Source: Fidelibacterota bacterium
GTDB taxonomy: Bacteria > Marinisomatota > SORT01
Length of the DNA stretch: 36,392 bases
Direction of reading: 5' to 3'
NCBI GenBank assembly: GCA_022563775.1
Contig: JADFMS010000010.1
Location: 1-36,392, forward strand
The translations under genes were made by a program, and so were the position numbers. Each line of letters begins with the position of its first letter. The first letter of the stretch is position 1. Positions 8,743 to 16,444 of this stretch are shown here, one piece after another. Under the pieces are notes generated by a model. That model saw nothing but the letters and a program-made list of their open reading frames with translations, did not search any database and was not told the origin of the DNA.

Positions 8743-10575
8743 ATGTTTTTCAGGAATAACAGAATCAGTACGCCTGTCAGACCGAAGATCCCGGGAGTTT
8801 TTCGCATTCTTTGTGTTGGTGATTCACTGACATACGGTCATGGCGTTCATTTTGATGAAACGCTACCTGCAAAACTTGAAGAAAACTTGAACGGCGCTTT
8901 GTGGGGGACACGCGTTGAAGTATTGAATGAGTCGAACTGTGGATTTTCTTTTTTTGATGAGAAGGCTTTTATTGATGTTAGAGGAAAATATCATGAGCCG
9001 GATCTCCTCGTGGTCATACTTTGCAGTAATGACAGTGAGTTATTTCATGCGGAGATAGAGTATACAGATCACCTAAAAGAGAATTGGGATGCCCAGGGCG
9101 AAATATTTCCATTCTTTAAAAAATCATTTTCCGGCTTTTGTGAAGAGGTCAATTCCGTTGATTTAAAAACAATAGTAGCATACTACGATCTGACGAACTC
9201 GGAAGTGGAGAAAAAATACTCCTCTCAGTTGTCAAATTTATGTGACGAAAACGGAATGAAATTTGTCGAGCTATCCTCTGTATTTAAAGGGATGGATATG
9301 GATTCATTGACAGTGAACGAAGCGGACCGACACCCGTCGGCTCTTGCTCATGAGATAGCCTCAAAAGAACTTGCGCGGGAGATTCTCGGGAGCGAATTGA
9401 TAAGCGATTCAATGGATATTCTGAGTGAGTTAGAGTTATACAATAAATATTCTATTGATGCAGAAAATATGATAGATGTAGGCTATCCACAGCACGAGCT
9501 GTTGTCGAGTACACTAAAACTTATGAAGCAAAAACGTTCCTCGAGAAAACGGGTGAATATTGAAGATGACTTGTTGATAGACGAACCGACCTACAACGAG
9601 ATTAATTCAAGATGGAGTTCGTTGACAGAAAAATCGATTTTATTTCTTTATTTAGAGGCATATGCCTCGTCATTGGAATTGAACGGCTCATTTATCGGTA
9701 GTGAGGGAAAGTTGATCGAAGGTGTGTATCGTGAAAGCTATAAAAAACTTTTTGTTTTAAAGAGCAGTCTTGACTCTCACATTACGCTCTCCAATCCATT
9801 CAATGGAAAAGAAGTAGATGAAACGCAAACAATCACCAATCTGATAAATAATACGAGTTTGATCGACGGTCAGATGAAAGAACTTAACCGGATATCAAAC
9901 ATTTTAGATAAAATAAAATCGAAAATTCTTGATATAAAGTCTGAATCTGCCGATTTAAACGATTCGTTAAGCTTCCAGATACACTCAAAATTCAAGAATG
10001 TAAAACCCAGATTGATAAATTATCTTAATGAAGCAAATCTGCTTTTGAAAGGCGTATATGATCTAACGGAAGCTTTCTTATCCATTCACGATGAGATGGA
10101 GGGTAGAGAAGCTTCGGAAGGAATGACTGGAAACCTCAGTTCGCTCAGCGCCCAGCTTTCTGAATTGGTAAAAATGACACTGAAATGGATAAGATATTAT
10201 AGCTTTGGCGGTTTAAGCTTTAATGAGAATTTGGCAAGCGCTGAACCGGTTGTTCACTTGAAAGTCAAGATGAAATGCCGTGCCGACAAGAAATCAATGA
10301 TCATGTTGAATTTAAATGCTATAGTTCCGCACATTGCGTACCACTATGACGAAATGTATATAAATACGGATGGGCAATTGCATACTTATTATTTCAAATT
10401 GCCATTATACTTTTTCGGCGCTTTTAGAATTCGGACGATTGGAACCGCCGAATTATCGTATGAATCTGTGGAATTGTACTTCAATGAAAATAACAGGATA
10501 AAATTCACTGATGAGCGGTTGAAAGTAGATGAAAATGGAGCGTTTAATTCACCTTTAGTTTTAATTCCGCTATAA
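8743..10575 (+). CDS. SGNH/GDSL hydrolase with long C-terminal extension
   Basis: A 610-residue protein. The N-terminal 210 residues are an SGNH hydrolase: block I GDSLTYG (Ser28), block II Gly near GFSF (67), block III SND (Asn96), block V DRHP (Asp195, His197). There is no signal peptide, so it appears cytoplasmic. The remaining 400 residues are not recognised: a predominantly helical, coiled-coil-like part around 380-470, and a beta-rich terminal part from about 500. SGNH enzymes hydrolyse or transfer O-acyl groups on sugars. Co-occurrence with a carbamoyltransferase points to decoration of the same glycan or metabolite. The ATG at 8743 has a poor SD, and 34 bases separate it from the small gene before it. 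Confidence 0.85.
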   Translation: MFFRNNRISTPVRPKIPGVFRILCVGDSLTYGHGVHFDETLPAKLEENLNGALWGTRVEVLNESNCGFSFFDEKAFIDVRGKYHEPDLLVVILCSNDSELFHAEIEYTDHLKENWDAQGEIFPFFKKSFSGFCEEVNSVDLKTIVAYYDLTNSEVEKKYSSQLSNLCDENGMKFVELSSVFKGMDMDSLTVNEADRHPSALAHEIASKELAREILGSELISDSMDILSELELYNKYSIDAENMIDVGYPQHELLSSTLKLMKQKRSSRKRVNIEDDLLIDEPTYNEINSRWSSLTEKSILFLYLEAYASSLELNGSFIGSEGKLIEGVYRESYKKLFVLKSSLDSHITLSNPFNGKEVDETQTITNLINNTSLIDGQMKELNRISNILDKIKSKILDIKSESADLNDSLSFQIHSKFKNVKPRLINYLNEANLLLKGVYDLTEAFLSIHDEMEGREASEGMTGNLSSLSAQLSELVKMTLKWIRYYSFGGLSFNENLASAEPVVHLKVKMKCRADKKSMIMLNLNAIVPHIAYHYDEMYINTDGQLHTYYFKLPLYFFGAFRIRTIGTAELSYESVELYFNENNRIKFTDERLKVDENGAFNSPLVLIPL

Positions 10576-10595
10576 TATTTAAAAATTAAACCTTT

Positions 10596-10640
10596 AAAGC
10601 ATCAAAATATAAAAATTTTAATAGGTGCTTTTAGCCTATT
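10596..10640 (+). terminator. Possible terminator after the SGNH operon
   Basis: AAAGCA (10596-10601) can pair with TGCTTT (about 10626-10631) across an AT-rich loop, and AATAGG/CCTATT forms an overlapping alternative stem. It follows the SGNH stop by about 20 bases. The AT-rich context makes chance pairing likely. Confidence 0.25.
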
Positions 10641-10768
10641 GTGGGTTATATAAACCTATCTGTATCCTATTTCAACATAATCAAACAGCTTACGGACTAT
10701 TTATTTTCACAGATAGAAATAATTAGATAAGTATTGTGATAATAGATATATAACACGTCTGAATTCCT
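10641..10768. other. AT-rich intergenic stretch, no gene
   Basis: Part of the 380-base gap between the SGNH gene and the RRM gene. It is very AT-rich. I see no coding sequence or RNA gene here; the promoter and leader elements start at 10769. Confidence 0.5.
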
Positions 10769-10797
10769 TTGATTTGTGCTCGAAAATTGATTAAAAT
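10769..10797 (+). promoter_or_regulatory. Sigma70-like promoter for the RRM gene
   Basis: TTGATT (10769-10774), a 17-base spacer and TAAAAT (10792-10797) match the housekeeping consensus well. Transcription would begin near 10804, leaving a 5' leader of about 150 bases before the RRM start at 10956. That leader contains a mini-ORF and a palindrome. Confidence 0.45.
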
Positions 10798-10893
10798 AGC
10801 AAGAATGATATTTATGGCACAACGTGTGCTTTATTATCTAAAGAATTAACAAAATAGAGAGAACTAATAACTTAATAGTGAGGAGGATATTTG

Positions 10894-10920
10894 ATGAAAG
10901 ATGTCTCTATAAGCTACTAA
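10894..10920 (+). CDS. Possible 8-residue leader peptide (MKDVSISY)
   Basis: ATG at 10894 follows the strongest SD of this region (GAGGAGG, about 7 bases upstream) and terminates after eight codons. The strong SD on so short an ORF, directly ahead of an RNA-binding protein gene, suggests a leader peptide or ribosome-loading site rather than chance. Function is inferred only from position. Confidence 0.35.
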   Translation: MKDVSISY

Positions 10921-10930
10921 GAGCATAACT

Positions 10931-10944
10931 TCTACATATGTAGA
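10931..10944. promoter_or_regulatory. 14-bp palindrome next to the RRM ribosome binding site
   Basis: TCTACATATGTAGA is a perfect palindrome directly abutting the GTGGGA that serves as SD for the RRM start at 10956. It could be a protein operator in DNA. As RNA, a hairpin would be strained by its lack of loop. It might control access to the start. Confidence 0.35.
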
Positions 10945-10955
10945 GTGGGATTTTA

Positions 10956-11438
10956 ATGCGAATTTATGTAACAAATTTACGAGCTGAAGTTACCGATGAA
11001 GACTTGAAAGCACATTTTGAAGTCGCCGGAGAGGTACGTTCAGCAATGGTAGTTAAAACCAAGACCACTAATGAACCTACAGGTCTCGGCTTTATTGATA
11101 TGGTAGATGAATCTGCAGCGTTCAAAGCATATAATCTACTTAAGGGTAAACTCCTCAAAGGCAGTCCTCTAAAGCTGCACGACAGAAGAGATGTCCTGGA
11201 AAGACGCAGCGGTAGTGAAAGGCGAATCGAATTTGAACAGAGAATCACTACTGACCGTCGAGCATATCCAAGACGAAAGGCAACAGGCGAAGAAGAAATT
11301 GTTAGTCTCTTTGTTGATCTTGACAGAAGAGAACATCCGGAACGACGTGAAGGTATCGGCAAAAGAGTTTTAGATAAAAGGCGTGGCAAAATGGATAGAA
11401 GAGAGAATGACGACAGACGAATTCCCTACACTACTTAG
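10956..11438 (+). CDS. RRM-domain RNA-binding protein with arginine-rich tail
   Basis: A 160-residue protein. Residues 1-75 form one RNA recognition motif with RNP2 IYVTNL (3-8) and RNP1-like TGLGFIDM (42-49), where the usual aromatic positions are partly replaced. Residues 76-160 carry repeated RR pairs spaced about 5-10 residues apart (DRRDVLERR, SERRIEFEQR, DRRAYPRR, DRREHPERRE, DKRRGKMDRRENDDRR), a highly charged and probably disordered tail. Bacterial single-RRM proteins bind RNA, and some are cold-induced, as in cyanobacteria. The long AT-rich leader fits post-transcriptional control. The gene stands alone; the next ORF is 235 bases away. Confidence 0.9.
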   Translation: MRIYVTNLRAEVTDEDLKAHFEVAGEVRSAMVVKTKTTNEPTGLGFIDMVDESAAFKAYNLLKGKLLKGSPLKLHDRRDVLERRSGSERRIEFEQRITTDRRAYPRRKATGEEEIVSLFVDLDRREHPERREGIGKRVLDKRRGKMDRRENDDRRIPYTT

Positions 11439-11569
11439 CCTTTGATAAGGCGGTTAAAAAGAATTAAGTAAAATCTTCCATTTAATACATTTCTAATCTT
11501 TGAAGATGAACAGAGTTCACCTCAACATCTTAAAGATCAACTAAAAATCATAAATCAACATTTGTTCTT

Positions 11570-11585
11570 TCGGAGATGTCTCCGA
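11570..11585. other. Perfect 7-bp inverted repeat between RRM and unknown gene
   Basis: TCGGAGA-TG-TCTCCGA lies 131 bases after the RRM stop and 88 bases before the next start. No T-run follows, so it is a poor terminator. A two-base loop is too tight for an RNA hairpin unless a pair opens, so a DNA operator is also possible. Confidence 0.35.
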
Positions 11586-11673
11586 TAAGATCATCATACG
11601 TTTAAGTTGACACCGCAGCAAGGAATAGATATATTATTTCTTCAAGTAAAATGAATGAAGCGGAGGGATTGCA

Positions 11674-12084
11674 ATGAAATTGAGGAGTTGGGTCATAAAG
11701 GTGCGAGGTGGTTCTCGAATTATTCTGAAATCACAGTTGGAAGATGGGGAAACAGATTTCCTCGGTTCTCTAAAATCATCCAGAGAGTATCAGCGAAGCC
11801 CTGTTGAATCCTTGCCACTCAAAGTGAACATTGAAATTCCCCCACGGAAGATGTTCGCAGGAACGAACGCGAATAAGAACGATGTTAATTATCCTGAATC
11901 CATTGGTCCCGGAATATTGACGGTAAACCTCACCGAACCGATAGATCTATGGATCGATACTTACTATGAAGACGAAGATTCTATCAGCAAGTTTAAGGAG
12001 CAGGTAACTGTGCCGCTGCTGAAAGCCTATAGCGAAATAATGGAATCTACTCAGTTCACTGAAAATGAGATCTTGAAGTTTTAA
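11674..12084 (+). CDS. Hypothetical protein, 136 residues
   Basis: Start ATG 11674 has a good SD (CGGAGGGA, about 7 bases upstream). The product starts basic (MKLRSWVIKVRGGSR), has a central beta-rich segment (GILTVNLTEPIDLWIDTYYE) and ends in an acidic helix. There is no signal peptide or membrane segment, and I recognise no family. It stands alone between the RRM gene and a tRNA-Leu 3'-end relic ten bases after its stop. The composition resembles its neighbours, so transfer is not evident from the ORF itself. Confidence 0.7.
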   Translation: MKLRSWVIKVRGGSRIILKSQLEDGETDFLGSLKSSREYQRSPVESLPLKVNIEIPPRKMFAGTNANKNDVNYPESIGPGILTVNLTEPIDLWIDTYYEDEDSISKFKEQVTVPLLKAYSEIMESTQFTENEILKF

Positions 12085-12093
12085 ATTCTAATG

Positions 12094-12119
12094 TGCCGCA
12101 GGCGAGACTCGAACTCGCA
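12094..12119 (-). repeat. tRNA-Leu 3'-end relic (att-like)
   Basis: On the minus strand these 26 bases reproduce the T arm and 3' acceptor strand of the tRNA-Leu at 28541-28624 with one mismatch. They keep the GCGAG-TTCGAGT-CTCGC T arm. The rest of a tRNA is absent, so it is not functional. The match ends at the T arm, which is typical for attachment-site duplications left by integrases that target tRNA 3' ends. No integrase is nearby. Confidence 0.75.
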
Positions 12120-12246
12120 GCCTATACCAAATTTGTAACATAATAACCGGTACAACTTTGGAGGACAAGTTCATGATAATTAGCTTTTGAGATATGTGGC
12201 GATCTGTTTAATAAGCATTCGTAATTAATACTATTAAAAAAAGCTC

Positions 12247-12275
12247 TTGACTCGTATGATAGTAAAAGTTACTTT
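12247..12275 (+). promoter_or_regulatory. Possible promoter of the TonB receptor
   Basis: TTGACT (12247-12252), a 17-base spacer and TACTTT (12270-12275). The -35 is strong and the -10 is weak. It lies just ahead of the Fur-box-like sequence, so a bound repressor would cover the initial transcribed region. Confidence 0.35.
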
Positions 12276-12282
12276 CATAATT

Positions 12283-12301
12283 GATAATGAGACACATTCT
12301 C
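12283..12301. promoter_or_regulatory. Fur-box-like operator
   Basis: GATAATGAGACACATTCTC matches the classical 19-base Fur consensus GATAATGATAATCATTATC at 15 of 19 positions, counted by hand, including the whole first half-site. It is 32 bases upstream of a FecA-like receptor, the expected place for iron-dependent repression. That Fur in this lineage uses the classical consensus is an assumption. Confidence 0.5.
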
Positions 12302-12332
12302 AATTAGCGTAACTGATTTTAAATGGGATAAA

Positions 12333-13988
12333 TTGATAAATATGTACAACTCTAATTTATACAGTCAAGCATTCAGCCGATGCCAATTCAGATTTCTAAT
12401 AGCTGCACTGTCACTGATTATTGCGGCACAACCCTTCAGTGATCTATTTGCTCAATCGACCTCTTCAATAATCGGCAGTGTCATTGACTCAGACACGCAT
12501 AATCCTCTTGTAGGCGCTAATGTCTTTATAGAAAATTCGGGTTTCGGAGCTACTACAAATAAGGAAGGTAGATTTGTGATTCAATCGGTAAGCGATGGAA
12601 TCTATATTTTAACGTGCTCATATATCGGTTACGAAAAAGAAAGCATCACACTAACGATTCGTAATGGTCAATCGCCTTCGGTGGAGTTTAGGATAGCCGC
12701 TACAATACTTGAATTTCCGCAGATATCAATTATCGGCAGTGGGAGAGTGGCTTTACAGCGCATCCCCGGTTCAGGAACTATTATTTCACCGGCTAAACTT
12801 CTATACACCATACCGCTTAGCGGAAATGAGATTTTCAGACAGGTCCCGGGAATTCACGTTCAGGACGAAGAAGGTTTAGGTTTACGTGCTAATATAAGTT
12901 TCAGGGGGCTTGACCCGGATCGCAGCCGCACAATTCTTATGTTGGAAGATGGTGTACCGGTTGCTCTTGCGCCTTATGGAGAACCGGAGATGTATTACAC
13001 TCCACCGATAGATCGCATGGCTCGTATCGAGATTGTAAAAGGCAGCGGATCTATTTTATTCGGACCACAGACAGTGGGCGGCGTAATCAATTATATTACA
13101 GCAGATCCTCGCCTGGCTCCCGAAAGACGTGTAACCATTCAAGGTGGTCAAAACGAATTTTTGCTCGCACAGGCACAGTTCGCAAAGAAATACGAAAACA
13201 CTGCAATGTTGATAAATATTCTTCGCAAGCAAGCAGATGGAATTCGAGATATCTTTTTTAATGTGACGGATGTTCTTGCGAAAATGACCGTTAATCTGAG
13301 TGCAAGGTCATCTTTGGGCATCAAGGTGGGTGCGTACGATGAAATCTCTAACTCTACATACGTCGGTCTTACACAAGATCTATACGATACAAACCCAAAT
13401 TATAATCCGGTACCGGATGACCGGTTAAAAATACGACGATTTTCAACCAGCGCTACTCATCAATATAAGCTTGGTTCGAGCGCTGTTCTTAAAACCACAT
13501 TTTACGGCTATCAAACAGTGCGAAATTGGCAGAGACAGGACTATCATTACTCTGATGATGGAACTCAGATCATTGTTGAGAACAGCACAGGCAATCGAAA
13601 TCGTACCTTCGAAGTAGCGGGATTAGAACCGCGTTTAAAATTCGATTTCAAACTATACGGTATGCGGAATGAGCTTGATGCAGGAATCAGGGGACACTTC
13701 GAACAAGCGCATGAGCAGCGAATTAACGGCGAGAGTGGGAACTCAAACAGTGGAGTCATTCGAAACGACGAGATACGTACGGGGAAAGCATTCTCCGCTT
13801 TTATTCAAAATCGGCTCTTTTTAAGTGAGCAAATAAGAATTACTCCCGGCATTAGGGTGGAACATTTTTCGTATGATAGAAATATTTTACGAACAAGAGT
13901 TACCAACGAAGAAGGTGAAAAAATCCCTACTGATGTAGATCTTAGGTCAGAGAATGCTCTCTTAAATAATCCCGGGTTTGGGAATTAG
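12333..13988 (+). CDS. TonB-dependent receptor, N-terminal part (frameshifted)
   Basis: Encodes 551 residues and then stops at TAG 13986. Order: signal peptide (hydrophobic about 20-40, ending FAQ), a carboxypeptidase-regulatory-like beta domain (about 45-125), a plug domain with NISFRGLDPDRSRTILMLEDG and IEIVKGSGSILFGPQTVGGVINYI, then the first barrel strands. The layout fits FecA-type iron-chelate receptors. The TTG at 12333 has GGGATAAA upstream, and ATG 12342 is an alternative. The barrel continues in another frame from about 13972, so one base was gained or lost near CCCGGGTTTGGG. This is either a true pseudogene or a homopolymer error. The Fur-like site upstream suggests iron control. 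Confidence 0.88.
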   Translation: MINMYNSNLYSQAFSRCQFRFLIAALSLIIAAQPFSDLFAQSTSSIIGSVIDSDTHNPLVGANVFIENSGFGATTNKEGRFVIQSVSDGIYILTCSYIGYEKESITLTIRNGQSPSVEFRIAATILEFPQISIIGSGRVALQRIPGSGTIISPAKLLYTIPLSGNEIFRQVPGIHVQDEEGLGLRANISFRGLDPDRSRTILMLEDGVPVALAPYGEPEMYYTPPIDRMARIEIVKGSGSILFGPQTVGGVINYITADPRLAPERRVTIQGGQNEFLLAQAQFAKKYENTAMLINILRKQADGIRDIFFNVTDVLAKMTVNLSARSSLGIKVGAYDEISNSTYVGLTQDLYDTNPNYNPVPDDRLKIRRFSTSATHQYKLGSSAVLKTTFYGYQTVRNWQRQDYHYSDDGTQIIVENSTGNRNRTFEVAGLEPRLKFDFKLYGMRNELDAGIRGHFEQAHEQRINGESGNSNSGVIRNDEIRTGKAFSAFIQNRLFLSEQIRITPGIRVEHFSYDRNILRTRVTNEEGEKIPTDVDLRSENALLNNPGFGN

Positions 13989-14763
13989 CTTTATACCCGG
14001 TAACTCGTTTACGCTATTTGCAGGAGCTTACCGTGGATTTGCTCCTCCCAGAATAAAGGACGCGATAACCATCACGAATAAGGGTACTGAAGCAGTTTCG
14101 GTTCAGCTGGATGCGGAGGAGAGTCTGAATCTTGAACTCGGAACTCGAACAGAACTGTTATCCGGCTTATCAATAGAAGCTACACTGTTTTTCATGGACT
14201 TCGAAAATCAGATCATTCCAACGTCTAAATCCGGAGGAGCAGTAACAGATTTGCCAAAAGTTAATCAGGGTCAAACTCGCCATAAAGGCTTTGAAGGAAA
14301 TTTGGGCTTAGATATTGGTCGCCTACTTAAAATTAAGTCAACGTTGACCGCGGACATTGGTTTTACTCGTGTAAATGCCGTATTTTCATCGGATCGTTTT
14401 ATCAAAGGGGAGAATGTGAAGGGATTAAGGCTTCCATATGCACCGCAAAACTTACTTTCGTTGAGATTCGGATATATTCATACAGGAGGGCTTAGATTAG
14501 TGCTAAATGGTTCTTATGTGAGTAATCAATTTGCTGATAATGTTAACACGATAGAGGGCTCTGCCAATGGGCGAATCGGGCTTATCCCATCGTATCAGGT
14601 GTGGAATTTATCAACACACTATCAACTTAAAAATATTCCGATGCGATTAACTTTTACAGTAAAAAATCTCTTCAACAAAAAGTATATTGCTTCACGCAGA
14701 CCTGAAGGAATAAAACCGGGACTTTTTCGACAGATGATGATAGGCTTTGATTACACCTTATAA
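13978..14763 (+). CDS. TonB-dependent receptor, C-terminal barrel part (frameshifted)
   Basis: The remaining 261 residues of the receptor in the +1 frame. They include FAGAYRGFAPPRIKDA, a conserved barrel segment, and VKNLFNKKYIASRRPEGIKPG, the typical C-terminal TonB-box-distal motif, ending in a final beta strand. The TTG at 13978 has no independent SD and is unlikely to be a genuine start. Joined to the upstream ORF it gives a receptor of about 810 residues, a normal length. Confidence 0.85.
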   Translation: MGISFIPGNSFTLFAGAYRGFAPPRIKDAITITNKGTEAVSVQLDAEESLNLELGTRTELLSGLSIEATLFFMDFENQIIPTSKSGGAVTDLPKVNQGQTRHKGFEGNLGLDIGRLLKIKSTLTADIGFTRVNAVFSSDRFIKGENVKGLRLPYAPQNLLSLRFGYIHTGGLRLVLNGSYVSNQFADNVNTIEGSANGRIGLIPSYQVWNLSTHYQLKNIPMRLTFTVKNLFNKKYIASRRPEGIKPGLFRQMMIGFDYTL

Positions 14764-14839
14764 ATGTTTGCAGTGAGCAGATAGATTTATAGCCGCAAGG
14801 TCTGTTTTAAAGCTAAGAACATCATTAATCGAAGACGAC

Positions 14840-14932
14840 ATGGTGTATAGTGGCATGGATTTAGACACCACCCTCAAGAAACTTAATAACCTTGATTATG
14901 CCTTATATAGTGGGTCAGAAAGCGCGGTTTGA
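14840..14932 (+). CDS. Possible 30-residue ORF overlapping the MATE start
   Basis: ATG 14840 opens a 30-codon frame (MVYSGMDLDTTLKKLNNLDY...) whose TGA overlaps the TTG start of the MATE gene as TTGA, the arrangement seen in coupled genes. The frame is open back to 14777 without a usable start, so it may instead be the tail of a decayed gene. SD is poor and no family is recognised. Confidence 0.25.
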   Translation: MVYSGMDLDTTLKKLNNLDYALYSGSESAV

Positions 14933-16302
14933 TAAGAGCAAACGACCAACATAAAGCGAATTTGACCACGGGGGAAGTCGGCAAGAAGATTATGAGCATG
15001 GCGCTTCCGATGTTTTTCGGGATCATCGGAATGATCGCATTCAATCTTATCGACATTTATTTCATCGGACGACTCGGAACGCTTGAATTAGCAGCTGTTA
15101 GCTTCACTTTCCCTGTTGTATACGTAATAGGAAGTATATCACTTGGCTTGGGAATCGGTGCCACAGCACTGATATCCCGCGCAATTGGCGAAGGTAACTC
15201 TGAAAAAGTAAAGCGTCTTACCACAGACAGTCTTCTGCTTTCCGTGATTATTATCGGCTGTGTGATTGTTTTTGGATTGATAACGATGGATAGTGTCTTT
15301 GGTTTTATGGGAGCAAGTCGTGAGCAACTCTCGTTGATAAGGGATTACATGACGCTTATCTATCCCGGTGCTCTCTTTGTAGTTATTCCAATGGTTGGTA
15401 ATGGCGCCATCAGAGCGACCGGCGATATGAAAACGCCGGCAATGATCATGGGTGTGGCTGTACTCGTTAATCTTATCCTCGATCCTCTCCTGATTTTCGG
15501 ATTGGGTCCGTTTCCGCGATTAGAGGTTACCGGGGCTGCGCTGGCTACGGTCATATCGAGAGCTGTTGCTCTTATCCTCTCCGTATCTATTTTGCATTTC
15601 AGAAAGCGCATGATAGCATTCACTTTCCCCGGTATAAGAGAAGTATGGCAGTCATGGAAGCAAATCTTATACATCGGCATAGCAACAGCGGGCACGCAAG
15701 CAGTATACCCTCTCGGTATCGGGTTCATTCTCCGGATAACAGCTACTTACGGTCAGGAAGCTGTAGCTGCGTTTGGAGTAGCGACACGCATTGAAGCCCT
15801 GGCATTGGTCAGTATGATGGCGCTTGCAAGTGCTATCAATCCATTTATCGGGCAAAATCTCGGTGCAGGAAATTTCGAAAGAGTCAAAGAGGGAGTAAGA
15901 TTCGTGAATCGATTTGCGATAAAATGGGGATTCGCCGCCGCCGTTGTGCTTGCATTGATTGCGAAACCACTCTCGTCAATACTGAACAGTGACTCGGAGG
16001 TAATTTCGATTCTGAGTCTGTTTTTATGGATTATCCCGATCAGCTATGGACTCTTCGGAGTTATGATGATTACCAATTCAAGCCTCAACGTACTCCATAG
16101 ACCGCTTCACGCCACTGCTATCAGTTTTATTCAAATGTTCGTCATGTTCATTCCACTCGCTTTTTTAGGGTCCGAATTTTTCGGTATCAAGGGCATATTC
16201 GGAGCGTCGATGTTTTCAAAGACAGTTGCAGGAATAGGAGCGTATTATTGGTTAAAGAGAACGCTCAAACATGAACTTGCCGAAAAACGTAACGTTTCAT
16301 AA
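14929..16302 (+). CDS. MATE-family efflux transporter
   Basis: A 457-residue inner-membrane protein with about 12 hydrophobic segments and the internal twofold pattern of the MATE family. Typical are the N-terminal LTTGEVGKKIMSMALPMFFG, DIYFIGRLGTLELAAVSF and the second-half FGVATRIEAL...NPFIGQNLGAG. MATE proteins export drugs or metabolites against sodium or proton gradients. The TTG start is supported by the family N-terminus; no good SD is visible. It is about 165 bases after the receptor and probably separately expressed. The substrate is unknown. Confidence 0.92.
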   Translation: MIRANDQHKANLTTGEVGKKIMSMALPMFFGIIGMIAFNLIDIYFIGRLGTLELAAVSFTFPVVYVIGSISLGLGIGATALISRAIGEGNSEKVKRLTTDSLLLSVIIIGCVIVFGLITMDSVFGFMGASREQLSLIRDYMTLIYPGALFVVIPMVGNGAIRATGDMKTPAMIMGVAVLVNLILDPLLIFGLGPFPRLEVTGAALATVISRAVALILSVSILHFRKRMIAFTFPGIREVWQSWKQILYIGIATAGTQAVYPLGIGFILRITATYGQEAVAAFGVATRIEALALVSMMALASAINPFIGQNLGAGNFERVKEGVRFVNRFAIKWGFAAAVVLALIAKPLSSILNSDSEVISILSLFLWIIPISYGLFGVMMITNSSLNVLHRPLHATAISFIQMFVMFIPLAFLGSEFFGIKGIFGASMFSKTVAGIGAYYWLKRTLKHELAEKRNVS

Positions 16303-16427
16303 CGATACATTGCGTTTCATTGTGAAAATATTAGCACTATTCACCGACAGAAAATCGTTTATATTTATAATAGCTATCCCTCATAAATTACAAGAGCTTA
16401 CACATATTGTTACAGCCTAAGTTCAGC

Positions 16428-16444
16428 TGGCATAAATATTGCCA
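16428..16444. promoter_or_regulatory. Inverted repeat TGGCA-N7-TGCCA upstream of hemA
   Basis: Five-base arms around an AT-rich centre. The right arm covers the -35 of the predicted hem promoter, a natural place for a repressor or activator. No regulator can be assigned. Confidence 0.3.

Noticed and set aside
12094..12119. A second functional tRNA-Leu gene
   Set aside because: Only the T arm and 3' acceptor strand are present; D arm, anticodon arm and 5' acceptor are missing.
13966..13990. Programmed ribosomal frameshift in the TonB receptor
   Set aside because: No slippery heptamer with a stimulatory structure or SD-like element is apparent, and the receptor family is not known to use frameshifting. 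Mutation or error is simpler.
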